NCBI RefSeq assembly: GCF_003086295.3
Contig: NC_092048.1
Location: forward strand, 106,718,276-106,782,275
Direction of reading: 5' to 3'
Origin: Arachis hypogaea
Lineage: Eukaryota > Streptophyta > Magnoliopsida > Fabales > Fabaceae
DNA: 64,000 bases
The translations under genes were made by a program, and so were the position numbers. Of the stretch, positions 45,350 through 57,214 are shown piece after piece; positions within the stretch are counted from its first letter, which is position 1; every line of letters starts with the position of its first letter. The notes below the pieces were generated by a model that searched no databases, was not told the DNA's origin, and worked only from the letters and a program-made list of their open reading frames with translations.

Positions 45350-46360
45350 TTAGTGAGGGTGGCGTCTTCCTCTTCTTGAAGAACCAATGGTGCTTTTGAG
45401 CTCCTCTATGTCTCTTCCTTGTCTTTCTTGCTCCTCCCTCATAGCACTTTGATCTTCTCTAATTTCATGGAGGATGATGGAATGCTCTTGATGTTCCACC
45501 CTTAATTATCCCATGTTGGAACTTAATTCACCTAGGGAAGTGTTGATTTGTTCCCAATAGTTTTGTGGAGGAAAGTGCATCCCTTGAGGCATCTCAGGGA
45601 TTTCATGATGAGGAAAGGCTAACCTTGCCAAGTTGGAGGACTTGTCAGCCACCTTGTAGAGTTCTTGAGGTATAATCTCATGAACCTCCACTTCCTCCCC
45701 AATCATGATGCTATGGATCATGATGGCCCGGTCTATAGTAACTTCAGACCGGTTGCTAGTAGGAATGATTGAGTGTTGAATGAACTCCAACCATCCTCTA
45801 GCTACTGATTTGAGGTCAAGCCTTCTTAGTTGAACCGGCTTGCCTTTTGAGTCAATTTTCCCTTGAGCTCCTTCCACACATATGTCCATGAGGACTTGGT
45901 CCAACCTTTGATCAAGGTTGACTCTTCTAGTGTAGGGGCGTGCGTTCTCTTCCATCATTGGCAAGTTGAACGCCAGCCTCACATTCTCCGGACTGAAATC
46001 TAAGTATTTCCCCCAAACCATGGTGAGCCAATTCTTTGGGTTCAGGTTCACACTTTGATCATGGTTCCTGGTAACCCATGCGTTTGCATAGAACTCTTGA
46101 ACCATTAAGATCCCGACTTGTTGAATGGGGTTGGTTAGAACTTCCCAACCTCTTCTTTGGATTTCAAGTCAGATCTCCGGATACTCATTCTTTTTGAGTT
46201 TGAAAGGAACCTCAGGGATCACTTTCTTCTTGGCCACAACTTCATAGAAGTGGTCTTGATGAACCTTAGAGATGAATCTCTCCATCTCCCATGACTCAGA
46301 GGTGGAAGCGATTGCCTTCCCTTTCCTCTTTCTAGAGGTTTCTCTGGCCTTAGGTGCCAT
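45350..46360 (-). pseudogene. Element III second ORF with two stop codons
   Basis: Starts MAPKARETSRKRKGKAI at 46360. It runs QRRGWEVLTNPIQQVGILMV, EFYANAWVTRNH and YLDFSPENVRLAFNLP, then a conserved middle (LRRLDLKSVARGWLEFIQHS), and ends in a coiled-coil-like tail. TGA at 46169-46171 stands where element II has CGA. TAA at 45506-45508 stands where II and IV have CAA. An internal stretch kept in element II is deleted between FPH and HEIPEMPQ. Confidence 0.78.
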
Positions 46361-46415
46361 AAATGGTTATGGAAAAACAAAAAGCAATGCTTTTACCACA
46401 CCAAACTTAAAATGG

Positions 46416-46433
46416 TTGCTCGTCCTTGAGCAA
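46416..46433 (-). other. Second hairpin module, ahead of element III ORF2
   Basis: TTGCTC, loop AAGGAC, GAGCAA, followed by TTTTAAGTTTGGTGTGG. Confidence 0.62.
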
Positions 46434-46884
46434 AAGAAAAGAGAAAGAAGTAGAAGAAGAAGAAAAATGGAGGAGATGGAGGGAGAAGGTGGATTCGGCC
46501 AAGGGGAAGAAGAGAGGGTTGTGTTGTGTGAAAATGAAGAAGGAATGAGGGGTTTATATAGGAGTGGGGAGGGGTTAGGGTTCGGCCATTTAGGGTTGGG
46601 TTTGGGAGGGAAATTATTTTGAATTTAAAGGTAGGTGGGGTTTTTGGGGAGGAGAGGATGGATGTGAGTGGTGAAGAGGTGATGGGAAAGAGTGATTGAG
46701 TTGATTGGTGAGGGGTATTTGGGAAAAAGTGATATGAAAAGGTGTGAAGAGGAGAAAAGAAAGGTAAGTGGGGATCCTGTGGGGTCCACAGATCTTGAGG
46801 GAATCCTGTGGGGTCCACAGATCCTGAGGTGTTTGAGGATTTTTCATCCCTTCACCTTTGAGGCGTGTAAAACGCCTTATATAT

Positions 46885-47195
46885 GCAATCCTGGCATTTA
46901 ACCCCAGACTGCAGCATGTTTTCGGCGTTAAAAGCCACTTTCATGCTTGTTTTGGGCGTTCAACGCTAGTCTGCAACATGTTTCTGGCGTTGAACGCCAG
47001 TATGGTGCATGTTTCTGGCGTTAAACGCCAGTCTGATGCTTGTTTCTGGCGTTTAACGCCAGCTTTCCTCTGGGTGCAATCCTGGCTTTTAAATGCCAGA
47101 CTGCTGCTTGATTCTGGCGTTTAACGCCAGTTTCATGCTCTGTTCTGGCGTTAAACGCCAGCCAGATGCTCCTTACTGGCGTTTAAACGCCAGTA
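46885..47195. repeat. Array of about ten GGCGTTTAACGCC palindromes in element III
   Basis: Ten units about 30-35 bp apart, most reading CTGGCGTTNAACGCCAG; two or three at the left end have decayed. Same place in the element as the arrays in II and IV. Confidence 0.9.
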
Positions 47196-47341
47196 AGCCC
47201 TTCCTCCAGGGTGTTCTGTTTTCAATGCTGTTTTTCATTCTGTTTTTGATTTTTCAGTAGTTTTTGTGACTCCACATGATCATCAACCTAATAAAACATG
47301 AAATAACAAAGAGAAAATAAAATAAAAATGATTAAATAACA

Positions 47342-47357
47342 TTGGGTTGCCTCCCAA
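47342..47357 (-). other. Conserved AGGCAA-loop hairpin in element III
   Basis: TTGGG, loop AGGCAA, CCCAA, preceded by the TGTCA-AGCTAC-TGACA hairpin and AAGTGCTTG. Confidence 0.7.
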
Positions 47358-47522
47358 CAAGCACTTCTTTAATGTCAGTAGCTTGACAGTGGGCTCTCAT
47401 GGAGCCACACAGGTGATCAGGTCAATTTTATAGACTCCCAACACCAAACTTAGAGTTTGGATATGGGAGTTCAACACCAAACTTAGAGTTTGACTGTGGG
47501 GGCTTTGGTTGACTCTGCAGTG

Positions 47523-47681
47523 AGAGAAGCTTTTCATGCTTCCTCTCCATGGTTACAGAAGTAGATCCTTAAGTTTTAAACACAAGGGAGTCCTTATTCA
47601 GTTGAAGGATCAATTCTCCTCTGTCCACATCAATCACAGCTCTTGCTGTGGCTAGGAAGGGTCTTCCAAGAATGATGGATT
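47523..47681 (-). pseudogene. Element III protease C-terminal piece (cut by CACTA)
   Basis: Continues the protease after the insertion (LGRPFLATARAVIDVDRGE-like), with an in-frame TAA at about 47573-47575 where II and IV have CAA, then SVTMERKHEKLLS. Confidence 0.75.
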
Positions 47682-48839
47682 CACTACAAGAAAATGAAAT
47701 ATTTGTAACAAAAACTTTGTAACAAATTTAAAATCGTTACAAAAATTATTTTTTTAACAAAAATTAGTGATTGTTACCTAATAATAATGTTTTGTAACAA
47801 CAATATAATTTGTTACAAAACGTTTTGATATTTTGTAACGATTTGATTTTTTTTGTTACAAATTATATTGGCTTTTGTAATGAACTGGTATTTTGTTGCA
47901 AAATTTTATAATATTTTGTAACAAAAAATGAAGTTGTTGCAAAAGTTTAAAATATTTTGTAACAAAATATCCATTTGTTTCAAAAACTCCAATTATTTTG
48001 TAACAAAAAATTAATTTGTCACAAAATTTAATATTATTTGTAACATGTTATTTGTTTGTCACCAAATGCAAGAATTTTTGTAATTAAAAAAAATTATTTT
48101 AAAATGTTAAAATCTTTAAGATAATTTTATTTTGTTTCAAAAATTTAATTTTTTAAAGTATTATTTGTATTAATTAATTATTTTTTATAAAAAATAAAAG
48201 ATTAAATGATTAATTTTTAAAAATAGTATATATTATTTTATATTTTTATAAAATTAATATATAATTTTTATTAATAATCAAATCTTAAATGTTGACTAAA
48301 AATTAATTTTTTAAATTAAAAAATTTAATTGTTAAACATAAATAAAAATAATTCAAATTTAAAAATAAAAATAAATGTAAAAAGTAAAAATTCTAATTCT
48401 AACCTTCACTTTCACTTTTTATTTTACTATTTGCCGCCATCGTCTACTCTTATTGTCTCTACACCTCTACCATCTCATTCTACTATAACCTAACACTTAT
48501 CGTTAAGCCTTAAAAACTCCGGATTGTTAGAAAATAAATAATAAATTATTTATAATTTATTATAATTATTCATGCTTTTATTTTTATAAAATTATTTATT
48601 AAAAAATAATTAAATCAAAATTATAAAATTTTAAATTTAAAATTAATTACAACTCATATAATTTTCATAAATATTTAGATATTTTTTATTTAAAATTTAA
48701 AACTTTAATAATTTAATTACTCATAATTTTATTAAAACTATTTACTCTATACTCTGTACGACTGTACCCTAATTTTATTAAAATTCCCAAATAAAAACTT
48801 AATTTATCCTACTCTCAAACTCTAACCCTAAGCCAACCC

Positions 48840-51250
48840 TTTTCCCCTAGTTTACACACACAACCCCTCACTATAAACAAAGACACGGAAAGAAAAGGAA
48901 AGAAAAGAGAAAGGGTGGAGCTCGAGGGGGGAAGAAAGAGAAGGAGAGGGGGAAAAGGGGAGACGGCGCCGGTAGGTGTCACTGCCACCGTCGCCACCGT
49001 TGTGTCGCCATCGGGAGAGACATAACGCGAGGAGAGAGAGAGAGAGAGAAATGAGCTCGCGAGGGAGAATGGAAGTAGCGCTGCTGCCACTGGAGGGGAG
49101 CCCTCCAGCCATCGTCACTGCCAGCTCCGTCGCCGTCGTCACCATTGGATCTGCGTGAAACCATCGTCCTCGTCGTCACCATCGATGCTTCTCCCTGTCA
49201 TTTGTGGGTCGTCACCTCTCCTGTTTCTGCTGTCACGTCGTCGTCTGCTCCTCTGGATGTTGCTGCTTTTGAATCGCGCCCTGTCACTAGTTCTCTGCCT
49301 CCTCGTTGTGGCCCAACCTCTAATTAGGTAACTCAAGTGTCTCTTGTTCTATGATTTTAGTTGATTTGATTTCTGTTTTGATTTGAAAATTGATTTGGTA
49401 TAATGCTTCCTGTTTTGGTCCCTGACTCTCTGGTTGGAAATGCATTTTCTATTTTGGTCACTGATTCTCTAGCTGAAATTCATTTTCTGTTTTGCTCATT
49501 GATTCAAATAGGAAAATATTAATTCTGTTTTGGCTGAAGCTATTCAATACAAATATGAATGTTTCTAATGTGAATATGAATGTTTTGATGGACAATAAGT
49601 TTGAACAATGTTAACTGTTTCTAAACCTGTAAATTTGATGATGGTTTAATTTGATCATTCAAGTCTATAAAATTTCCAAGTCTTAAAATGTGAAGGGGCC
49701 AAAGATATTATGTAGCATTAGTCTATTTCAAATTAAATTGGATTTGGCATGACGAATCACATCGCAACAGCTTTACATACATTATCTAGTTACTAAACTT
49801 GTCATACATAAACTTGTTCAGGTGCTTTATTGCGTTGTTAAATTTTGATGGTATGCTGCTTTGGAATTTTTTTCTTTTTAGGTTTGAATTTTCATTATTG
49901 TTGAACTTAAGCAAATTTTTTTTGTTGCTGTTAAACATCATTTAGTTGAATTTTGTTGCTGGATAACATCACTGGATTGAATTTTGTTGCTAGATAACAT
50001 CATTGGGTTGAGTTTAATACTTGAATAGTTGAATTTGTTATTGTGTTGCTTAAAAAATCACTTAGCTAAATCTTTTGTTGCTGTAAATTTTTTTGTTCCT
50101 TTGCCAAGTAAAGCTCAAATTTTCTAGACAAGTTTTTAGAATTGCATTAATTGACATCATATTGTTATTGATCTTTGTCCTAGATATTAATTGCTATTCC
50201 GCATAGTTGCTGTCGAGAAGCAGAACAAAACAGAGAGAAATGCGAAGGAGGATGATGGAGGCCACCACCGCTGCAGGTCTCATTTAATTTGAGTTGAACT
50301 GTTTGGTTATATTTACAGAAACTAAAAAGGATGGATCCTATAGATGTTGAGACAGTATGTTTGCCTGTGTTCTTACTGTCCAATGAATAATTTCTTTTGA
50401 CAGTCCATTTCCATTTGCAGGTCTCATTTATAGAAACTAAAAAGGATGGATCCTATAGATGTTGAGATGGTATGTTTGCCTGTGTTCTTACTGTCCAATG
50501 AATAATTTCTTTTGACAGTCCATTTCCATTTGCTTCAAACAAATAATTTGTACTCCTTAAATGGAGTTAAGATATTGAAACTTTATTTCTACCAAGGCTT
50601 TGAAATATTGACTTTGGATAGATATTAGAAATGTGAAGTTATAAATTTATGTTAGAGAAGTACTTACCAAATCATACTCTGTTTAGGTGCTACTGCTGAT
50701 GAGAAATCTATCTATCAATTTAAGGAGCCCAGATTTTGAGGATCATGTAAGTATTTGTGTCATTGATCTTTATATTGCTATAACTAAATATGTAATAATG
50801 AGCAGAATATTTCCTACCTGAGGCTCACCCCACTGTTATACTTCGGCATCTAAGTGCTTGATCTTTATAATGAATCTATTTCCTTAGGATACATAGCTTG
50901 AAGTGGTATGCTGATGTTCCTCATTTATTTGAAACTGTCTATGTCGTGCCACATTGCTACAAAAGCATCACATACATATTGAAACAAATCTTGTTTCTTA
51001 AGCTAGTGTTTTTTGGTTGGTGGTCTTTTCAGGTGTGACACTTTTTAGAGGCTTCTCCATGAGAAAGGAGCTATATGAACATGATGGAGTTTGTAATTTG
51101 TAGTTTATATTTTGGAGATTTATAATTTCTTATTTTTCTTGTCCTATGTATCTATCTAGTTCATTAGGGTTCTTCAATGTATCTTGTTAGTTTGTACTTT
51201 AAAGTTTATATGTTGAAGATTTATAAAACAATCTTAGTGAAATGAAATAT
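48840..51250 (+). other. Gene-like, possibly spliced transcript region inside the CACTA element
   Basis: A GC-richer block (about 48840-49330) with a GA microsatellite (49032-49049) and CCGTCGCC-type codon-like runs is followed by AT-rich, intron-like DNA. GTAAGT at 50747 and a TCTTTTCAG acceptor at 51032 frame a likely last intron; AATTAGGTAACTC near 49328 is a weaker donor. No long frame exists; the longest on either strand near 49000 is under 100 codons. Candidates are a captured host gene fragment or a non-coding RNA of the element. I do not recognise the gene. Confidence 0.4.
50317..50533 (+). repeat. Tandem duplication of about 102 bp inside the CACTA element
   Basis: Copies at 50317-50418 and 50432-50533 (AGAAACTAAAAAGGATGG...) differ at two bases, and each is preceded by GCAGGTCTCATTTA. 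Confidence 0.9.
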
Positions 51251-51724
51251 ATTTGAACTATCTATGTAATTATATATTATATAAATATTGACTTACTGAG
51301 TAAATTAGTTAATATATTAATTAATTAAAAAATAATATAATTTGGTAAATTATATGTGTAATTTGTATTAAAAAAATTATTACAAAATAAATAGTGTTTT
51401 GTAACTAAAGAAAAAAAATGTTACAAAATCAAGTTATATTTTTTAACAAAATTTTATGATAGGAAAAAATATATTGTCACAAAAAATATTTTGAAGATCA
51501 AAATTTGTTATCAATTTTGTAACAACTTTTGTTTTTTTGTATCAGAAAAATATGTTACAAAATATTACTTTGAATTGTAACAGTTCCATTTTTTGTTACA
51601 AAAACTTTTTGTAACGGGACATACTGCAATGGCCTCTTTTTTTCTTACAAAATCTTTTTGTTTCAAAATTTTGATTTTTTGTAACAACTTTTTTTTGTTA
51701 CAAATACTGCTTTTTCTTGTAGTG

Positions 51725-53753
51725 ATTCATCCTCATCCTTCCCAGTATCCAAGATTATGAAATTAGCAGGGATGTAAAGGCCTTCAACCTTTACTAACAC
51801 GTCCTCTACTTGACCATAAGCCTGTTTTCTTGAGTTGTCTGCCATCTCTAATGAGATTCTGGTAGCTTGCACTTCAAAGATTCCCAGTTTCTCCATTACA
51901 GAGAGGGGCATGAGGTTTATCCCCGACCCAAGGTCACATAGAGCCTTCTCAAAGATCATGGTGCCTATGGTACACGGTATTAAGAACTTTCCAGGATCCT
52001 ATTTCTTCTGAGGCAATCTCAGTTGATCTAGATCACTCAGTTCATTGGTGAGCAAGGGAGGTTCATCTTCCCAAGTCTCATTACCAAATAATTTGGCATT
52101 CAGCTTCATGATTGCACCAAGGTACTTGGCAACTTGCTCTTCAGTAATATCTTCATTCTCTTCAGAAGAAGAATACTCATCAGAGCTCATGAATGGCATA
52201 AGGAGGTTTAATGGAATCTCTATGGTCTCCAGATGAGTTTCAGAGTCCTTTGGTTCCTCAGAGGGAAACTCCTTATTGATCTCTGGACGTCCCAGGAGGT
52301 CTTCCTCACTGGGGTTCACGTCCTCTCCCTCCCTTGTAGGTTCGGCCATGATGATCAATTCAATGGCCTTGCACTCTCCTTTTGGATTTTCTTCTGTATT
52401 GCTTGGGAGAGTACTAGGAGGGGTTTCAGTGATCCTTTTACTCAGCTGGCCCACTTGTGCTTCCAGATTTCTAATGGAGGACCTTGTTTCATTCATGAAA
52501 CTTAGAGTGGCCTTAGATAGATCAGAGACTATATTTGCCAAGCTAGATGGATTCTGCTCAGAACTTTCTGTCTTTTGCTGAGTGGATGATGGAAAAGGCT
52601 TGCTATTGCTAAACCTATTTTTTCCACCATTATTAAAGCCTTGTTGAGGCTTTTGTTGATCCTTCCATGAGAGATTTGGGTGATTTCTCCATGAGGGATT
52701 ATAGGTGTTTCCATAGGGTTCACCCATGTAATTCACCTCTGCTATTGCAGGGTTCTTAGGATCATAAGCTTCTTCTTCAGAAGATGCCTCTTGAGTACTA
52801 TTGGATGCAGCTTTCATTCCATTCAGACTCTGAGAAATCATATTGACTTGCTGAGTCAATATTTTATTCTGAGCCAATATGGCATTCAGAGTATCAATTT
52901 CAAGAACTCCCTTCTTCTGAGGCGTCCCATTACTCACAGGATTCCTCTCAGAAGTGTACATGAACTGGTTATTAGCAACCATGTCAATGAGTTCTTGAGC
53001 TTCTGCAGGCATTTTCTTTAGGTGAATGGATCCACCTGCAGAAGTATCCAATGACATCTTAGCTAATTCAGACAATCCATCATAGAATATATCCAAGATG
53101 GTCCATTCTGAAAGCATGTCAGAAGGACACTTTTTGGTCAGTTGCTTATATCTCTCCCAAGCTTCATAGAGGGATTCACCTTCTTTCTGTCTGAAGGTTT
53201 GAACATCCACTCTAAGCTTACTCAGCTTTTGAGGAGGAAAGAACTTGGCTAAGAAAGCCATGACCAGCTTATCCCAAGAGTTCAGGCTATATTTGGGTTG
53301 AGAGTCCAACCACACTCTAGCTCTGTTTCTTACAGCAAACGGGAAAAGCATAAGCCTGTAGACCTCGGGGTCAACCCCATTGGTCTTAATAGTATCACAG
53401 ATCTGCAAGAACTCAGTTAAGAACTGAAAAAGATCTTCAGATGGAAGTCCATGAAACTTGCAGTTCTGTTGCATCAAAGAAACTAATTGAGGTTTCAGCT
53501 CAAAATTGTTTGCTCCAATGGCAGGAATGGAGATGCTTCTTCCATGTAAATTGGAATTAGGTGCAGTAAAGTCACCAAGCATCCTCCTTGCATTATTATT
53601 ATTTTTGGCTACCATCTCGTCTTCTTGTTCGAAAGTTCCTGTAAGGTTGTCTCTGGATTGTTGTATTTTAACTTCTCTTAATTTCCTTTTCAGAGTCCTT
53701 TCAGGTTCAGGATCTGCTTCAACAAGAATGTTGTTGTCCATGCTCCTCCTCAT
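51725..53753 (-). pseudogene. Element III gag-protease pseudogene, main piece
   Basis: A single frame from MRRSMDNNILVEADPEPE (53753) through the gag core (LMLFPFAVRNRARVWLDSQ, FLAKFFPPQKLSKLR, YEAWERYKQLTKKCPSDM) and coiled coil (NLEAQVGQLSKRI). One TAG at 51999-52001 precedes the protease (CDLGSGINLMP; GLYIPANFIILDTGK). The frame continues in phase after the stop until the CACTA element at 51724. It is homologous throughout to II and, more distantly, to X. Confidence 0.9.
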
Positions 53754-55529
53754 ATGACAAAAAAAGGGAATAACAAAGAAAATATGGAATCATCTATGTC
53801 ACAGTATAAAGATTCCTTTGTGTGAGTAGAAGAAGAAAAGAATATAATGTAAAGAAGAGAAGAGGGAAAACTCGAACACAGAAAGGGAGGTGGTGTTCGA
53901 ATTTTTGGATGGAAGATAAGTGTTAGTAGATGAATAAATAAATAGAAGGAGATGAGAGAGAGAATTTCGAAATTTAATTAAAATAAAAATTAAAATTGAA
54001 AGTTAGATTTCGAAAATTAAAGTTGAAATTAAATTAAAATTAAAACAATTAGTTAATTAAAAAGGAATTTTGAAAAAGGAGAGAGGGAATTTTCGAAAAT
54101 AAGAGAGAGAGGATTAGTTAGGTAGTTTTGAAAAAGATATGATTGAAACAAAAAGATAAGATTGATTGAAAAAGTTTTGAAATTTGTTTTTGAAAAAGAT
54201 ATGATTGAAATTTAAAAAGATATGATTGAAACAAAAAGATAAGAATTGAAAATCAATTTTTTTTAAAAAGATAAGAAGTTAGAAAAGATTTTGAAATTGA
54301 ATTTGAAAAAGATATGATTGAAATTTTAATTTGAAAAAGATTTGAAAAGAAAATTAAAAAGATTTGATTTTGAAAACTAAAGTTGATTACTTGACTAACA
54401 AGAAACTAAAAAGATATGATTCTAGAGTTTAAAGATTGAATCTTTCTTAATAAGCAAGTAACAACTTGAAATTTTTCAATCAATCATATCAAATGTTAGT
54501 AAAGATTTTTGAAAATTAAGAAATAAAATAAGAAAAAGATTTTGAAAACCAAATTTAAAAAGTTTTCGAAAATATGAAGGTAAAATGAAAAAGATTTGAT
54601 TTTTGAAAAAGATTTTGAAAAGATAAGATTTTTAAATTGAAAATTTGATTTGATTCATAAGAAACAATTAAATTTAAAAACTTTTTGACTAAATCAAATC
54701 ATATTTTCGAAAATTTTGAGTAAAAGAAGGAAAAGATATTTTTTTTATTTTTGAATTTTTAATGATGAGAGAGAAAAACATGAAAAAGACTCATAACATA
54801 AAAATTATGAATCAAAACACACAATGCATGCAAGAACACTATGAATGTCAAGATGAACACCAAGAACACTTTGAAGATCAAGATGAACATCAAGACTTAT
54901 TTTTGAAAAATTTTTAATGAAAGAAAAACATGCAAGACACCAAACTTAGAAATTTTCAAACTTTAGAAACTAACCAATTAAAAATGCATATGAAAAACAA
55001 GAAAAGACACAAAACAAGAAAATATGAAGATCAAACAAGAAGACTTATCAAGAACAACTTGAAGATCATGAAAAACACTATGAATGCATGAATTTTCGAA
55101 AAATGCATAAATTTTTAGAAAAAAAAATTGCAATTGACACCAAACTTAAAAATTGACTCTAAACTTAAACAACAAAACAAAAAATATTTTTCATTTTATG
55201 ATTTTAGTAATTTTTTTGAATTTTTGTATATTTTTATTTTTTTTTTGAAAACATATAGGGAAAAGGAAGCAATGAATTCAAAGTCCTCAATCAAGATTCC
55301 AGGAATCATACCAGGTTAGTCTAAAGCTTGATGGCCAGCCAAACTTCAGCATACCATTTTGAAACTTTAGAATTCATTCTTAAAAAATTAGAATAATTTT
55401 CGAAAACAAAAGGAAAAGAAATTTTTTTGAAAGATTTTTGAAAACAATTTTTTTTTGAAAATAAAACGAAAAAGAAAATTACCTAATCTGAGCAACAAGA
55501 TGAACCGTCAGTTGTCCAAACTCGAACAA
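53754..55529 (-). other. Untranslated leader of element III
   Basis: AT-rich, with many AAAAAGATATGATTG-like repeats at about 54130-54620 and two ACACCAAACTTA motifs. No gene. Confidence 0.65.
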
Positions 55530-55547
55530 TCCCCGGCAACCGCACCA
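55530..55547 (-). promoter_or_regulatory. Primer-binding site of element III
   Basis: Minus-strand TGGTGCGGTTGCCGGGGA, two changes from the X site; 6 nt from the 5' LTR. Confidence 0.82.
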
Positions 55548-55553
55548 AAAACT

Positions 55554-57209
55554 TGGTGTGTGAAATCGTGATCATTCCATTCCTTGGTAACGGTGCTAAA
55601 AACTCAATACGCACGTTCATGATCTTATATCTGTTTCACAACTTCGTACAAATAACCAGCAAGTTCACTGGGTCGTCCAAGTAATAAACCTTACGTGAGT
55701 AAGGGTCGATCCCATAGAGATTGTCGGCTTGAAGCAAGCTATGGTCACCTTGTAAATCTCAGTCAGGCGGATTCAACTGATTTTATGAATTGATAAATAA
55801 AAGATAAATAAAATATAAAATAGGATAGTGGTACTTATGTAATTCATTGGTGAGAATTTCAGATAAGCGTATAGAGATGCTTTCGTCCCTCTGAACCTCT
55901 GCTTTCCGCTGTCTTCATCCAATCCTTCCTACTCCTTTCCATGGCAAGCTTTATGTAGGGCATCACCGTTGTCAATGGCTACATCCCATCCTTCTGTGAA
56001 AATGGTCCAATGCACTGTCACTGCATGGCTAATCATCTGTCGGTTCTCGATCATACTGGAATAGGATTTACTATGCTTTTGCGTCTGTCACTACGCCCAG
56101 CACTCGCGAGTTTGAAGCTCGTCACAGCCATCCCTTCCCAGATCCTACTTGGAATACCACAGACAAGGTTTAGACTTTCTGGATCTCAGGAATGGCCATC
56201 CATGGGTTCTAACTTATACCACGAAGACACTAATATCTCGGACTCGGTCCCCTGTGTTAGATATCCAAGAGATATCCATTCAATCTAAGGTAGAACGGAA
56301 GTAGTTGTCAGGCACGCATTCATAAGTTGAGAATGATGATGACTGTCACGATCATCACATCCATCATATTGAAGTGCGAATGAATATCTTAGAAGCGGAA
56401 TAAGTTGAATTGAATAGAAAAACAGTAGTACTCTGCATTAATCTTTGAGGAACAGCAGAGCTCCACACCTTAATCTATGGTGTGTAGAAACTCTACCGTT
56501 GAAAAATACATAAGTGAAAGGTTCAGGCATGGCCGAATGGCCAGCCCCCATGATCTAAGAACTAAACGTCCCAAGATGTCTAATACAATAGTAAAAAGTC
56601 CTATTTATACTAAACTAGTTACTAGGGTTTACAGAATTGAGTAAATGATTTAGAAATCCACTTCTGGGGCCCACTTGGTGTGTGCTTGGGCTGAGCTTGA
56701 AGTTTACACGTGGAGAGGTCATTCTTGGAGTTGAACGCCAGTTTGTAACGTGTTTCTGGCATTGAACTCCACTTTGCAACTTGTTTCTGGCGTTTGACTC
56801 CAGAATGCAGCATAGAACTGGCGTTGAATGCCAGTTTACATCATCAAACCTTATTCAAAGTATAAACTATTATATATTTCTGGAAAGCCCTGGATGGCTA
56901 CTTTCCCACGCAATTGGAAGCGTGCCATTTGAAGTTATGTAACTCCAAAAAATCCACTTTGAGTGCAGGGAGGTCAGAATCCAACAGCATCTGCAGTCCT
57001 TCTTCAACCTCTGAATCTGATTTTTGCTCATGTCCCTTAATTTCAGCCAGAAAATACCTGAAATCACAGAGAAACACACAAACTCATAGTAAAATCCAGA
57101 AATGTGATTTTTAATTAAAAACTAATAAAAATATACAAAAAACTAACTAAATCATACTGAAAACATACTAAAAATAATGCCAAAAAGCGTATAACTTATC
57201 TGCTCATCA
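55554..57209 (-). repeat. 5' LTR of element III
   Basis: Plus-strand start TGGTGTGTG, end TGCTCATCA, adjoining GTCAT. Minus-strand TATAAATAG at 56609-56601. Confidence 0.94.
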
Positions 57210-57214
57210 GTCAT

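Larger units (their letters stand above)
47682..51724. mobile_element. Non-autonomous CACTA (EnSpm/CMC) transposon, 4,043 bp
   Basis: Terminal inverted repeats CACTACAAGAAAA (47682-47694) and TTTTCTTGTAGTG (51712-51724), with a 3-bp duplication ATT on both sides (47679-47681 and 51725-51727). Both arms (about 47695-48110 and 51370-51710) are packed with TTTTGTAACAAA-like subterminal repeats in both directions. The uninterrupted target sequence is kept in element II near 37060. No transposase frame is visible. The centre looks like a gene. Confidence 0.95.
42531..57209 (-). mobile_element. Element III: non-autonomous LTR retroelement carrying a CACTA element
   Basis: LTRs are 42531-44188 and 55554-57209 (1,658 and 1,656 bp), with duplication GTCAT (42526-42530 and 57210-57214) and a primer site next to the 55554 LTR. 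The order on the minus strand is leader, gag-protease, palindrome array, ORF2, 3' LTR. No RT or integrase. Net length without the CACTA insertion is about 10.6 kb. Confidence 0.95.

Noticed and set aside
46885..47195. CRISPR-like array of regularly spaced palindromes
   Set aside because: The spacers are themselves related, unit number varies, no cas genes are present, and the DNA is a plant retroelement.
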